Below are positions 12,455 through 24,685 of a DNA stretch of 64,000 bases, one piece after another. The stretch lies in the NCBI GenBank assembly GCA_026168455.1, contig CM047426.1:74117986-74181985 (forward strand), read 5' to 3'. Position numbers and translations under genes: made by a program. The notes under the pieces were generated by a model. The model was not told the DNA's origin and searched no databases. It worked only from the letters and a program-made list of their open reading frames with translations. Numbering within the stretch: position 1 is the stretch's first letter; each line of letters opens with the position of its first letter. The DNA is from Theocolax elegans (lineage: Eukaryota; Arthropoda; Insecta; Hymenoptera; Cerocephalidae).

Positions 12455-14319
12455 CTAACTTCTTAGAATTTGGTTACCCATGGTACAACTAAAATGAATG
12501 TAACTTTTTATCACTTCTTCAATTCTATTAGCTAATGCTTTAGTCAGCCAGTATCTCACTAACTGTACACTTATAAAATCACGCAGAGCGTCTTTAGGAA
12601 CATAAAGCTTAACCTGATCAGCGGATATTATACATGGTAATACGTTGTAATTGACTGAAACTGTCATTCGAAGTGATATTCCGTCTACGGGCAGCGATAA
12701 TGTAGTATAGATTGGAAAAAATCCTATCCGTAACTAAAAGTAAATAATTTTCTAAATAATTATCTTATTTTTTTAGATGACTATATAGATTTGAATAACT
12801 CTGACCTTGACGTCGTTTAATTGGATGATTCCCCCTGTTAAATTAAAAGTAGTACCAACACTAAATCGATGGCCTTCGTAGTGAAATACAAAATCTTTTG
12901 CTCTCTTGATGTGTGTAAATATACTAAATTGATTTTATCAAACAATTATCATTTAATTCAGTAATGTTGTTTCAAAGGTATGAGAAAGTAAAAACTTACT
13001 CAATGATACCACTTTTCGAACTAAAAGAAGAACCCAAACCTGACAGTTCGAATTCTGGTGTATAAATAACTGAGAGATTTGCTGCAACCAATCCATTCAC
13101 TAACTTGTTAACTATTAGATCAATTGCTGCATTTACAGTATCCTAAACATATCCAAAAACGTTGGTTTAATAAATTAATTTGTCTTGTCAGTTTAATAAT
13201 ATAAATAACAATATAATAATTCATTTAATTTTACTCTCTATGATATAAAATAACCGATTAACCTAAAAAGAGGTCTACTGACAATGTCGTATTATTATAA
13301 AACTAAGCAGAGTTCTAAAAAAATCTAAATATTGGCCCAACTTAAAAATATTATATTTTGCATAAAGAAGAATAAAATTCAATTTAATTCAGGTATTCTA
13401 CATTTGTTTAGTGCAAGGCACACTCGCGCCACAGTCACAATAATATCCACAAATTGTTAAAAATACAAGAACGATACACCATCAATTTACTTATCTTACC
13501 TGAGTCGTTGGTTTTAGCACGTAACCTTTAGCTAATCTCGATTGGACATGTATTTCATCTCCAATCTTATGACGATTAGGATCAAATTGACATATAACTT
13601 TTTCAATGCACGTTTGAGCGATTTGCAAAATATTTTGTTGAACAACATAAGGTATACCCAATCTAATATAAACAAAGTATCAGATCAATATTATTCCTAC
13701 TTATAATATTTTTTCATATATTTTACATACCTAACATCAGCTGACTCCATAAAGCCTAAATTACAAAATTTTTGCACATCCTCATTAGTATTGTTATATT
13801 TGTAATCCTAATTTTAATTAAATTTACTTTTTAAAAATTTATTAAATGTCGTAAATAATAATAAAATAAATAAAAATTATCATTTGAGAGAAAGATTACC
13901 AATATCCGTTGTATGCGAACAGCTTTGATTGAATTGAATTTCACTCGTAAATCAATTTGTGATTCATTATCGTATTGTACGTAACCTACACCAAATCATT
14001 AATAAATTTTAAATATAAAATGATTGAAATTAACAAATTTACCAGTAAATGTTATTTTCTTTATAAAAACAAGGTCTTCGGTAGTATCAGTGTCTAATTC
14101 TGTATCGATGTATCCTTCCATAAATCCACCATTATTCCACCTAGAAAGTTTCATTTTTCTTTCCGATTGACATTTCTCTAAATATTAATTCTTTTAGAAA
14201 GTGTTGATTTAAATTTTTTATATAAAGATATCTACTTTTTTACCTATTTTTTCACTTGTAATTGATAATATGTAATATAGAAATAAAATTAATAATGTTG
14301 AACTATATTTAATTATCAT
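12455..14319 (-). CDS. Secreted six-Cys TULIP/Group-7-allergen-like protein, copy A1
   Basis: Eight-exon model, 358 aa: 14244-14319, 14043-14177, 13900-13985, 13731-13807, 13500-13662, 13000-13142, 12806-12923, 12455-12733. All introns are GT-AG and phases agree. Residues 1-22 are a hydrophobic signal peptide. The N-terminal module (about 26-179) carries C28, C114 and the CX5C pair C143/C149. The C-terminal module (about 180-358) starts with an amphipathic helix, has the GIID-x-THIKRA turn resembling the GL-x-x-x-R-x-GD stretch of Group 7 allergens, and carries C300 and C349. That module's length and hydrophobic pattern fit the Group-7/TULIP lipid-binding fold, but I assign the family by pattern only. 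Closest relative in the window is the next gene upstream (A2). Likely an extracellular lipid carrier. A promoter block lies about 200 bp upstream. Gene model is strong; function is inference. Confidence 0.85.
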
Positions 14320-14918
14320 TGTTTACTTAAATAGTAAACACAACAAGTTCACTTAAATAATATTTTATAAAACTTTTTTGCTATTACAAATAGTATAAAT
14401 TACTTAGGTACTTGTGTGAAACAAAATATATTACTACACAATATGATAATACTACACATACTTTAAATAAAGAGTTCGTGTTGAATTTGTAAATTATGAC
14501 AGTATAATTTGCACACATAAAACGATTTACAGTTCACGACATTGACTATTACTTTAAATATTTGTTACCAGTGTGATGTAGATAAAATTTGATTGGTTAT
14601 ACGATTATTGATTGGTCGCGAGTTAACCAAAAGAAACCATATAAATTCTTTCGGGATAGATATAATAAATATAAAATATATTGAATTTCTGATTTTTTAT
14701 TGCATTCGATTTATAAATTTCATCATAGGTATTTTAAAAATATAATGATTATATATAAGGAATTTTGATAACTTTATATTCACAACCCCAAATTTGAAAC
14801 AGATTTGAAAATTACACAAGGTTGCGACGATAATATAATATGTGTAACGTCAGGTATGAATACGTAAAATCAACCTTTATTAAAATGAAATGTTATTAGA
14901 ATCATTATTAGATCAACA
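14320..14918. other. Intergenic between A1 and A2, includes A1 promoter region
   Basis: About 600 bp from the A1 start to the A2 stop. AT-rich. Contains the block at 14475-14545 that is also found upstream of A2. Confidence 0.5.
14475..14545 (-). promoter_or_regulatory. Shared upstream block of A1
   Basis: This stretch has a near-copy upstream of the paralogue A2 (about 18286-18350). The best-matching core, written on the plus strand, is CATAAAACGATTTACAGT, followed by TCACGA. The blocks lie at about the same distance (roughly 190-200 bp) from the two start codons, which fits a promoter or 5' leader retained after gene duplication. The transcription start is unknown. Confidence 0.45.
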
Positions 14919-17900
14919 TTAACTTTTAAGAATTTCTTTGCCTTGAGAGCAACTAAAGTCATTTACGTAAGACTTTATTTCATATTCAATCATAGTAGAC
15001 AAAGCACTAGTAAGTGCATATCTTACAAAATCATTGCTTATAATATTAAGAAATGTTTCATTGGGTATATGAAGATCAACTTCGTCACCGGTTACTACAC
15101 AAGGTGACACATTATTATTCACTGAGATTTCCATACGAAGTGATATTCCTGTTACAGGTATTGATAAGTTCTTACGTATTGGAATAAATCCTATCCGCAA
15201 CTAAAATAAATTATGTTTATACATTTATTTCATTATATTTACAAAATTGTTGTATGTGTTACTGTATTTGAATCTTACCGTTACGTTATATAATTCAATA
15301 ATTCCACCTGTTAAATTAAATGTAGTTCCAATACTAAACTTATGACCTTCGTAGTGTAATTCAAATGAAGACACCCTCTTGATGTGCGTTAAAATGCTTT
15401 AAAGTTTGTATGACAATATTAATTTTCTTTTACTTTAATACAATATACGATTACATTTAGAAAAATAAACTTACTCGATAATACCGTTTGTTGATTGAAA
15501 AGACCAACCAAATCCCGATAATTCAAAATTTGGAATTTTGATAATTGATAAATTCGCTGCAGCTAAACCGTATACTAATTTATTGATAGCAAGATCAATC
15601 GCGCCGTTTACAGTTTCCTGATAAAACAATGTGGTTAAATTTACTTAACAAACAATGAATTTGTTTCTAATCTTATTATTCCTTTCAATCATGAAAATAA
15701 CAAGTAATTATTTGTATAAAAAAATATTACAAAAAAACATTATAATGTTATAATAATTAATTGTTTCGTCCATGCAATGCATATCAAAAGAGAAATTGTG
15801 GCGTTATGAGATGAACAAGAAACTATAGAGTTAAATATTTCGGCGAATTTTTTATGAAAACTCCATCCTCGTCAAACTATACACTGACAAGGAGAGTACA
15901 TGACCTCCGGGAAACGGATCTTACCCGAACTTTGGTATATCTTTTATAATGTAGAAATATGAAGAAAGCCAAGTTATTCCTTGTGAATGGCCACATTGAC
16001 GAAAGTTATTCGACATCTAATAATAATTTCAATGAAAATTACTTCTAATTTGATCGCTTATAACTCGAAAACAAATAAAGATAAACAGTCGAACTAAAAA
16101 CCAGAAGAAGGCTGAGTTCAAGTAGATATAATTAAAAAAATAGAAGCTGAAATTGCTTCATTTGGAGTAAAGTTATAGAGAAAATAAAAAATTAAAGATT
16201 ATTAGGTCAAAAGAAACAATAAATTGTTCATATTAAATTTTGGTTATAATATCTTCAATTTCTTATTTTTATCATAACTTTGCTCCAAATAAAAAATTTT
16301 TAGCTTTTTTTTAAAAATTCTATATTTGTTTGTTTTATCATATATATTATATCTTTATTTGTTTTCGAGTTATAATCGATCAAATTGAAATTAATTTTCA
16401 TTAAAATTATTATTAGATGTCGAATAACTTTCGTCAATGTGGCTATTGGCAAGCAATAACTTGGCATTCTTCATATTTCTACATTACAAAAGATATACCA
16501 AAGGTAGGCTAAGATCCATTTCCCGGAGGTCATGTACTTCCCTTGTGAGAAAAAAGTTATAGCTACAATTTACCATAGTGTATAATAAATTTTACTGAAC
16601 TTGTACTAAATATTACCAGAATTGTAGTAAAAATTAATAACTTTTTAGTAAATTTTATTATACACTATGGTAAATTTTTGGGTTACGTCAGTCTGTCTCC
16701 GCATTACTAGACAACATTGTAATTTTTACTTCAACTTATTTTCAGTGTACCTTTTGCAAATAAACTTGCAACTAAAAACGTTATTATTTTACGTATATAA
16801 TTTCTTAGCTAAAAACTTACTCTTTCATCCTATAATTAATATAATCTGTAACATATCGAACATTATATTTTGTATATTGTCGAACAATAAATTATTGGGC
16901 TAATAAATTATACGTGTTAAAAAAAAATTATGTTTTCTGTATTATAAATGAATTTTTATTAATAAAGGTACAGCCTAATGTGAAGATTGAAAATTTCCAT
17001 CGAAACGTCGTCAAAATATTTAACTTTATTATTTTTTGTTCATCATATTGGATTTGTTAATGAATAAACAAAAAGGCTCAAAGGAAATCGTTTTTAATAT
17101 GTAAAATAAAGGTTATTACACTTGCTAGTTTCAAATATAACATCCGATACCTTGTAAATTTATTAAATTTATTTTCATAAAAAATGAAGTACACTGCATT
17201 CAGTTGTTTGGATTATAAGTAAACTCAATGCTGTACTTCATTCAATTAATCAAATAATACAGAATTTCGTAAAAGACTATAAAATATTTAATAGACATTT
17301 TACCTGCAATGTTGGTTTGAGCATATGTAGTTTATGTGATCTAGGCTGTACCAATATGTTATCTCCAAGTCTGTGATTTTCATGGTCAAATTCGCAAACT
17401 ACTTTCGTAATGCATTTTTGAGCAATTCGTAAAATATTATGCTGAACAACGTATGGCACTCCCAATCTTTGAAAAACAATAAATACGCCAATTTATACAA
17501 TAATTTAAGTTTTAACACATCTCCGAACATACCTAGTATTGGTTGCCACTATAAAACCTAAATGACAGGATTTTGTTGCGGTTTCATTCCCCTCGTTATA
17601 ACTATATCCCTAATTACCATCAAAATTAATTGTTTAACGTATTATCATAATAGTAAGACCAAAAAATTATTTTTTCAAAACGATATTTTATTATTATACC
17701 AATATCCGTTGTATGCGGACAGCTTTTATTGAATCAAATTTCACTCGTAAATCGATTTGAGATTCATTATCGTATTGTACAGAGCCTACGGACAGAAAAG
17801 CATTGAGTAATAAATATCAAAAAGTTTCACATATAATAAATTAATTTACCATAGAATGCTAGGTTTTTAACAAATACGAGATCGTCGGTAGTATTAGTAT

Positions 17901-18131
17901 CTAACTCTGCATAGATATATCCTTCTATGTTCCCACTCCCAAATAACTTAGAAAACTGTATTTTTTCCGATTCACACTTTTCTAAAAATTCATTGCTTTT
18001 ATAAATGGTTAGCTGATTATTTAAATATTTAATTAAATTATATTATTCAACTTACCTACTATTTCACACATGATAAATGTATAATTTAAGAAAAAGATGA
18101 ACAAAAATGTCATACTACGCTTAATTTGCAT
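14919..18131 (-). CDS. Secreted six-Cys TULIP/Group-7-allergen-like protein, copy A2
   Basis: Eight-exon model, 358 aa: 18056-18131, 17850-17981, 17700-17785, 17533-17609, 17304-17466, 15475-15617, 15279-15396, 14919-15200. Exon lengths almost match A1 (76/132/86/77/163/143/118/282) with identical phases. The signal peptide covers about residues 1-22, and the first mature Cys is C28. The CX5C pair is C142/C148. The last exon holds the final two cysteines. Two-module layout as in A1: an N-terminal beta-rich part, then a Group-7/TULIP-like lipid-binding domain. Intron 5 (15618-17303) is swollen to 1.7 kb by a nested pair of transposons; the others are short. Reading frame is intact throughout. 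Similarity to A1 is strongest in the exon 3 region and in the CX5C helix. Role as an extracellular lipid binder is inferred. Confidence 0.85.
15882..16747. mobile_element. CACTGAG MITE split by a foldback element
   Basis: Left tip CACTGA at 15882-15887 and the remainder at 16546-16747, ending CAGTG. TA flanks on both sides (15880-15881 and 16748-16749). The right portion clearly resembles the MITE at 535-785, including GTCTGTCTCCGCATTACTAG. The left arm beyond the tip lacks the matching block, so this is a shorter variant of about 200 bp. Lies in intron 5 of gene A2. Confidence 0.75.
15888..16545. mobile_element. Foldback element with ~200-300 bp inverted arms
   Basis: The left end CAAGGAGAGTACATGACCTC is mirrored at the right end (GAGGTCATGTACTTCCCTTG). 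The arms stay complementary for several hundred bases through blocks such as GTTATTCGACATCTAATAAT. The 3-bp sequence TGA flanks both sides (15885-15887 and 16546-16548). It is inserted into the MITE tip, so it is younger than the MITE. No open frame for a transposase. Confidence 0.8.
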
Positions 18132-18285
18132 TTTGAACTTATTATTATTTATGGCAATTGAAGTATGGATTATTTATAACAATTATTTATTATTAAAGTA
18201 AATAACTTAATATATTATATAGTAGGAAACGTAACATTTTTACTATACAATATGTACTAATCAGATTACTCACACTCACTTCGTG

Positions 18286-18350
18286 TTAAATGAATGATTA
18301 ATGACTAAATAATTTCCATACATAAAACGATTAACAGTACACGAAATAGA
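18286..18350 (-). promoter_or_regulatory. Shared upstream block of A2
   Basis: Counterpart of 14475-14545. The core CATAAAACGATTAACAGT followed by ACACGA lies about 190 bp before the A2 start codon. Confidence 0.45.
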
Positions 18351-20149
18351 TTTATTTTGTCTGGTCAATAAAATACGTAAGCTAGTTGCTCAGCAGTTTA
18401 ACTACTTTTCAATGATTATTAATATGGTTATTTTCAACCTTACGTTTAAGCTTTCAACTTTTAGTCACATGTATTTAAATACAAAAATTTAAATACGTTT
18501 ATAAAATAATATTTTTACACCCATATATTATAAAATAATCTCATTAAACAAAAAGAAGGAGATAGTAAGAGCATGTTTGTACACCTAAAAATTAAACACA
18601 TTGCGGGTTTAGCTAAATATTGAAAGTTATTTTTCAGGCTATGCAAAAGTATTTTATACGATAATTCAAATATTACTCTGTGATGTGCAAAGTAACGCAT
18701 AATTGTTAGGTCCCCGTTAAACCCCCCCCCCCCCCTCATAACTTTTATATTCGAAATAATTGCAATATTATAAAAAAATTAAACCTACTGTGTCTGGTGA
18801 TCCGTTACGGATTCAATAACTAGAGATAAACAAAATTTGGTCAAATTAAATTTCTAATGAAATTCTAACACGTAGGTGTACAAACATGTTATAATTAAAT
18901 CCAATCAGATTGTAAGTGGAAGTATGAGAAATAAAAGGCAAAGAAAAACATTATACCAATATAATTGTAGAAATCGTAATCCATTATATAAGTAATAAAC
19001 AGAAAAATGGGTGAAAAATAAGCGAAAAATGTGTCTCATTCTTATCCTCCCGGTGAAATGCCTTTTCTCCCCATTTTTAACCATAAAATAAACTAAAATA
19101 TAATTTACTTCTAGTTTGAGCTAATTTTTAGCTTATAAACATAGATCGAATTTGAGTCTAGCTATGTATTATTAAATGTCTATTAAAAATGGACAATAGT
19201 GACAAATATAATAAAATCGCATTTACCTTCGCAAATATTGGAAATATAACAGAAATTAGTTGTAAATCAGACGAAAACGTTAAAAACCCATTCGAAACTA
19301 TAGGAATTTTAAAGTTTACTGTTATCGGAAAGCTGGAAACATTATTCGAATGTTTTGAGGTTATGGTCATTCTATTAAGTATAAAAAATGGGTAAAAAAG
19401 CATTTCATCACAAGGTATTTAATACCAATGTTTAATTCCTAGTTCTTAGATTCAAATTTTTGCTAGGGTAATCAGAGGATCGATTAAAATAATTGAAACA
19501 ACAATCGCAATACAAAATATATTTTGGAAATATAACCTCCAAATTTGTTTTACGAAACTTGCAATGAAAAATTCTGTTCTGCATTTAGGATAATAGAAAT
19601 AATAATAATAAAAATAATAAAGTATTTGAAATGAAGAAATGATGCGCATACGTGTACAATTATAAAGTTATGTAAATATCTCATCGATTTGAAATGCATT
19701 CTTTAGATCAACCTTTGGTATTGCGCGATGGAAGTAAACCTCATCCATGCAAACGTTCAAATTATGCTGCATGCATATAGATCAGCTTTGCAAATACCTT
19801 ATCTTCAATACGTAACAGATATACATGCTCCATATATATGCACGAATTTTCACTTATATAAAGAACTACCGAATATCGATGTACAAATAAGAGCTCGTGC
19901 CGGCATATCATCTAGTTCAGATATAAGGAAAAATGTAGAATGTAGTCTCATCACGAAGCAAGGCCGTAGAAATTGATGTCTTCAACAAAATAAAGAGTTC
20001 TTTTCAAGTTTTATCAATACGTGTGTACACTCCGGAATATTACAAATATTTGGGAAAAAATTGTTTTTGCATGCGATACAACACGATTATTACTAGTTAC
20101 AGCAATCTTTGATGAAATGCTTGTATTTACGCTAGGGATGTGTAAATAC

Positions 20150-20550
20150 TCGAAAGACTCGACTCGAAGCTTGAAATTCGAGTCGAGTACTCGAATTATA
20201 ATATCTCGTAATACCTACCGAGCTACTCTTTGGTTCAGTTCGAGCAGCTCGTTCAATTCCAGGTACTCAAACTATTCAAACTACTCCGACTAACTCGCTA
20301 TTTTGTAAATCATTAGATATGTACATCAAACTGTATAAATAATTTGACTATTTTTAAATCAGTAAACTTAACAACTTGTTTTTATATATGAACTTAATCA
20401 AACCGAACAACTAGAACTTTTCGAGGAATTCGGATGATTCAAGTAACTCAATATTTTCGAGCAGCTCTGACTATACTCGAGTCACTTGATTATTACCAGT
20501 AGCTTGATTTATCTCAATTATTCGACTGGATTCATAGCTCACGATCAATA
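20150..20550. repeat. TCGA/ACTCG-rich degenerate repeat
   Basis: Irregular tandem and inverted copies of ACTCGA, CTCGAG and GAGTCGAGTACTCGA-like motifs over about 400 bp, much richer in CpG than the surroundings. It looks like a decayed simple or foldback repeat. Confidence 0.5.
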
Positions 20551-21968
20551 CACTTAAATTTTATAGACTCGTAAACAATAATTTTCCTTTGCGTACAAGA
20601 AAATCAAAATTTAAAATCGTTGCTAATTTAATTACAAAGATGCTTTATCGAATAGTAATAAAATATAAAAAATTAAAACTTTATAACTCAAATATTCCAA
20701 TTTTTATTTATTTCAAAACCCAAAAAATTGTAATATTAAACTTGCACATAACTGAATACATGATATATTTTATGACTACAGTTTTAAATGAAATCTTTTT
20801 TATATTTCAAAATGTTTTCAAAAAAATCAACCTTGAAAGCCAGAATTTGTGATATTCTAAAGTTGCTTTAATTTCTATAAGCGAAATCAGATGAGTCCAT
20901 GCGCACGTGTTTTACCGATATTTGATGTTAACGACTTAAATAGATATAAATATTTTATATATTATCGATTTATCATTATAGATACTTTGTAGCGATTTAG
21001 TGTTTTTTCATCAGGATTTATAGTTATCTTAATATTTTCTTGTTATAGTTTACGGATAATCTAAAAATCTATCGTCGCATACAACGAACTGTGTATAATG
21101 TAGAGCAGAAAGAAAATTATTATATATATATACATATGTATTTCATATTATAAACTACTGTTATAAATAGATTTAGATTATTGTATCTAAGCATACGAGA
21201 AGACTCAACAAAATCAGTACTATTTAAATTTGAATTTTATCGATGAATGTATAAAAATTTGTGAGCCTCGCACTTACGTGAATAATTCTGAGAGATAAGA
21301 AAAGCTCAAATATAGACATTGGATTTTAAAATTCCGAGTTTGTTCAGATATCTGCTTGATCGGTTAGAATAACTAGGGAGCTTCACCCATGCAAACGTTC
21401 ATATTATGCCGACATTCTAACTCCACAATTTTCATTTCCGTTGTGCGTGTAATGGATACATGCATTGCATGTACGTGAACAAATATTCATTATGCATGAA
21501 TCTTGGTTTACATTAAAGCTCGTTACATCCCCTTAGTTCACATGACTAAGTATAGCTAATACATGAAATAATTATACGATATTAAAATTTGTAATATCAT
21601 CTCTCCTTTGTAACTTTTTAATTAATATATTACATTTCGATTTTATATTATGTGAATAATTTTAATTAAATTCTAATTGTATTCGTATTATTTTAATTAT
21701 CATTTTTATACCAAAGAATACATTTTCAAGGTTTTAAATTACTAGCTATTAAAAGTTTTAGCGTCTTATTTGCTTCTGTACAAAGAATGCTAATATATCT
21801 TAAAACTAAAAGTAACTTTTAATAAAGATTCAGAGTTCGTTAAAGATATTTTGAATAAAAATTGTATTACAAATTGCTCAAAATAAGAGATAGTAATAAA
21901 AAATTTGGTTGATATTATTTTATTTATTTATTTACAATCGAAAAGCTATTATATTTAGACTTCAAATA

Positions 21969-23212
21969 TTACTCATTGGTTTGAGTTATTGGGTTATTGG
22001 TTTGAGTTGTCGTTTCACTTTGTGAACTTGTTTCATTACTACTAATGCCAATGTATTCTTTTATTTTATCAGGCACCATTTTAGTATAATGTTCACAATC
22101 AAAATACAAGTCAGCCATGTAACTATCCAAACCTAATTTAAGATAGTATTGAATTGTTTCAATACCGATATGATATTTAATTTTTATTATAGGTAATATC
22201 AAATAAAAGTTTTTAGTTGAAATAATTTCAAATGAGATTAGGGATCCTTTGCATTTATTGGGAGAAAAGTCGAATTCCAATTTGACTTTAAAAACAAGAC
22301 CCTGGACGATCACCTCTCCAATCCCATTGAAACCAAATAATTTGGAAATTTTCATGTTTGCAACTAAGTGCAACTCTCCAAATCTGAACATACTGCCAAT
22401 TGTGAAACGATTTCCATCTCGTTGAATGGATATATCTCTTAGCCGTTGAAGTGTATCGAGACCACTTGACAAAATAAATTAATCAATATAATTCTAACAA
22501 ACTTGGGAAGCATATTATATAAGATTAACCCATACGTACACAATACAATTATTGAAAATCATATCATTTTAAATTCCATAACAGTTATAATTGTAGAAAC
22601 TTACGCAATGTGTCCACCGGTTATGTATATTGTAACATACTGTTCATTGACTGATCCTATATCGTTTGGTAATTCGATTTCACCTTTTTCATTTGTAAAT
22701 TTTCTTATTATTCTTGGAATGTAGAAATCTATTATTTCGTTAATAACTGACTGGAATGAAAGTAAGACTTTTAAATCTAATAATTCAAAGCAACATTTAC
22801 TCTTGGTACTTCTTTATTTTAGGTAACAATATATACATTATATTTTATAGTCTTATCCGAAACTTACTTGAGTACTTTGGTAATATATATCTGCATCCTT
22901 ATCGATATCATATAATTCGATATTACATATGTATGCTTCTATACAGGATTCTGCTATTCTTACTATAGCAGTTTCTTGATTTATTGTTATATCTTTCCTA
23001 AAATATGAATTTAATAACGAATATTATTATCAATTATTTTTTTTAAATACACCATTGAACGTAGCATTGTATACATTACCTATGGCCTATATTTTCTTCA
23101 AATACAACACTACAACTGCTTATCTAAATTCCAGATTCGAAATTCAAGATAGTTTTATCAATTGTTTAAAATAAAAAGAAAAATGCCAACTAGCTCTTTA
23201 ATTAGAGATGTG

Positions 23213-23256
<44 letters not shown>

Positions 23257-24201
23257 ACAATCAATTTTGATTACAACTGTAGTATTTTATATAAAAAATA
23301 TAAATAAAATATAAAATAGTCTCAAATGATCTTCTTTCGAGAACGAACATCTGGGACGGTATCTTAAGAATCTCGATCAAAACATCAAAATATAATCGTT
23401 CTGTATGAGGACGATCGATATTTATTATCAATCTAGTCAAGTGAAAATTACTTGAGTAACTTGATTTCAAGTAACATTACTTTTTAAAAATATTAGAGTA
23501 AAAATTACTTATTAATCCCGTAACTATCACTTTTCTCTTAGTGTAAAAGAAGTTATCAATATTATTTCAATTATTAACAATATCAACATAAAATATTAAT
23601 GTTATAAAAGAGTTCTTCTTTAAACATGACTATAGCATACCTATCCCTATCAAGAGTTTACGCAATTAAATGTATCGTATTAAATTTTGTCAAAAAAACT
23701 TACATTGTCTTTTGTATAATGGTATTTTGGTAAGCTGTTAATTGATACGTTAATGTAGCTATTATTAGTACCTTCTACGATGTTCCCTAAATAAATTAAG
23801 TTCAATAATCTATCAGTAATTCAGTAATTCATTAATAAGCAGATAATGTTGAATCTTTACATAAATAATTAAATAAATGAACAATTACCTGCAAAAGTAA
23901 TATTACGTATATGATGAATATCAATACCCAAATATTCGTTTATAATGTACGCTGGTTCATCGGAAACATGAATCTTGAAACTTGCATTGTATATGCGAAG
24001 ATATTGATGTTTGTCAGTTTGTAGTAAAATAGTCTTTCTTAAAAATAGAGAACCTAATATAAAACGAAAACCATTAAAACAATTAAAGTGTGTTACCTAT
24101 CGTAAAAGAAATTATTTGTTCTCACTTTCATTGTAATAACAGTTGACTGCCGAAGAAAAGCTAGGATAAGCGATTAATATGAAAAACACATTTATTAACA
24201 T
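21969..24201 (-). CDS. Secreted six-Cys TULIP/Group-7-allergen-like protein, copy B1
   Basis: Seven-exon model, 379 aa: 24126-24201, 23889-24053, 23704-23786, 23080-23123, 22868-22997, 22605-22750, 21969-22464. I chose the start at 24199-24201 because it gives a 76-bp first exon, exactly as in three paralogues, and a normal signal peptide (about residues 1-18). An upstream in-frame ATG at 24297 is less likely. C21 opens the mature chain; the CX5C pair is SCIEAYIC. The C-terminal domain has the clearest Group-7-type signature in the window: ITGGHIAGLDTLQR then RD. The intron that separates the last two exons in the paralogues is absent here. The protein also ends in a Ser/Thr/Gln-rich tail of about 20 residues found in no other copy. 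Intron 3 (23124-23703) carries a (TA)n run and a dispersed repeat. Confidence 0.85.
23218..23252. repeat. (TA)n microsatellite
   Basis: About 17 TA units in intron 3 of B1. Confidence 0.95.
23250..23545. repeat. Dispersed repeat, copy 1
   Basis: Shares order and spacing of several blocks with 54640-55000: CAATCAATTTTGATTACAA, then a GTTCTGTA/ACGAT block, then ATTACTTGAGTAACTTGA. Divergence is high, so this is an old repeat. It lies inside an intron of B1. Confidence 0.5.
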
Positions 24202-24685
24202 TTTTGTCACAATAAGCAATTTAAAATGTATATTTATAAATAGAGACAAAACTCTGATAAAGGTAACACAGAGTGTCAAAGAAAAAAATACACCCACGAG
24301 TGTTATAAGTACTTTATTTTAATACTTTACATTTATGAATTTTAAAGCTCAAAACACATTTTACTGTTTTATACATAGTTTGTGCTTATCGCATGCTAAA
24401 TTACATTAGTAATATAAATCATGCACGTGTTTGTCGTTAAAGAGCCTTATTAAAATTTCTACTTAATACCGAAACTAAGTTTATTGGGCACGAAGAAGAA
24501 CACGTACAAAATGTGAACAATTAATTTAAGATATAATTTTTTATCAAACGCTTTTTTTATTATTATCAAAGAGACGAATCTGTACATGATGTCAGAAATA
24601 AATAATAAGAGTTCGATAATTATTTATATTTAGGTTGATAATTTATATACATTTGTATAAAATAATTATTAACCTAGATTAATTT
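24202..24685. other. Intergenic between B1 and lipase type I
   Basis: About 480 bp. It holds the presumed B1 promoter and the 3' end of the lipase transcript. No motif stood out. Confidence 0.4.

Larger units (their letters stand above)
18132..21968. other. Intergenic between A2 and B1
   Basis: No gene supported. Contains the A2 promoter-side block (18286-18350), a 14-base C run (18722-18735) and a TCGA-rich degenerate repeat (20150-20550). Short open frames around 19.2-20.9 kb lack splice framing and recognisable domains. Confidence 0.45.

Noticed and set aside
19189..19395. Possible repeat shared with 48461-48655
   Set aside because: Only short, interrupted matches in AT-rich DNA; not distinguishable from chance by eye.
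24202..24297. N-terminal extension of B1 from an upstream ATG
   Set aside because: The downstream ATG gives the same 76-bp first exon as three paralogues and a normal signal peptide.
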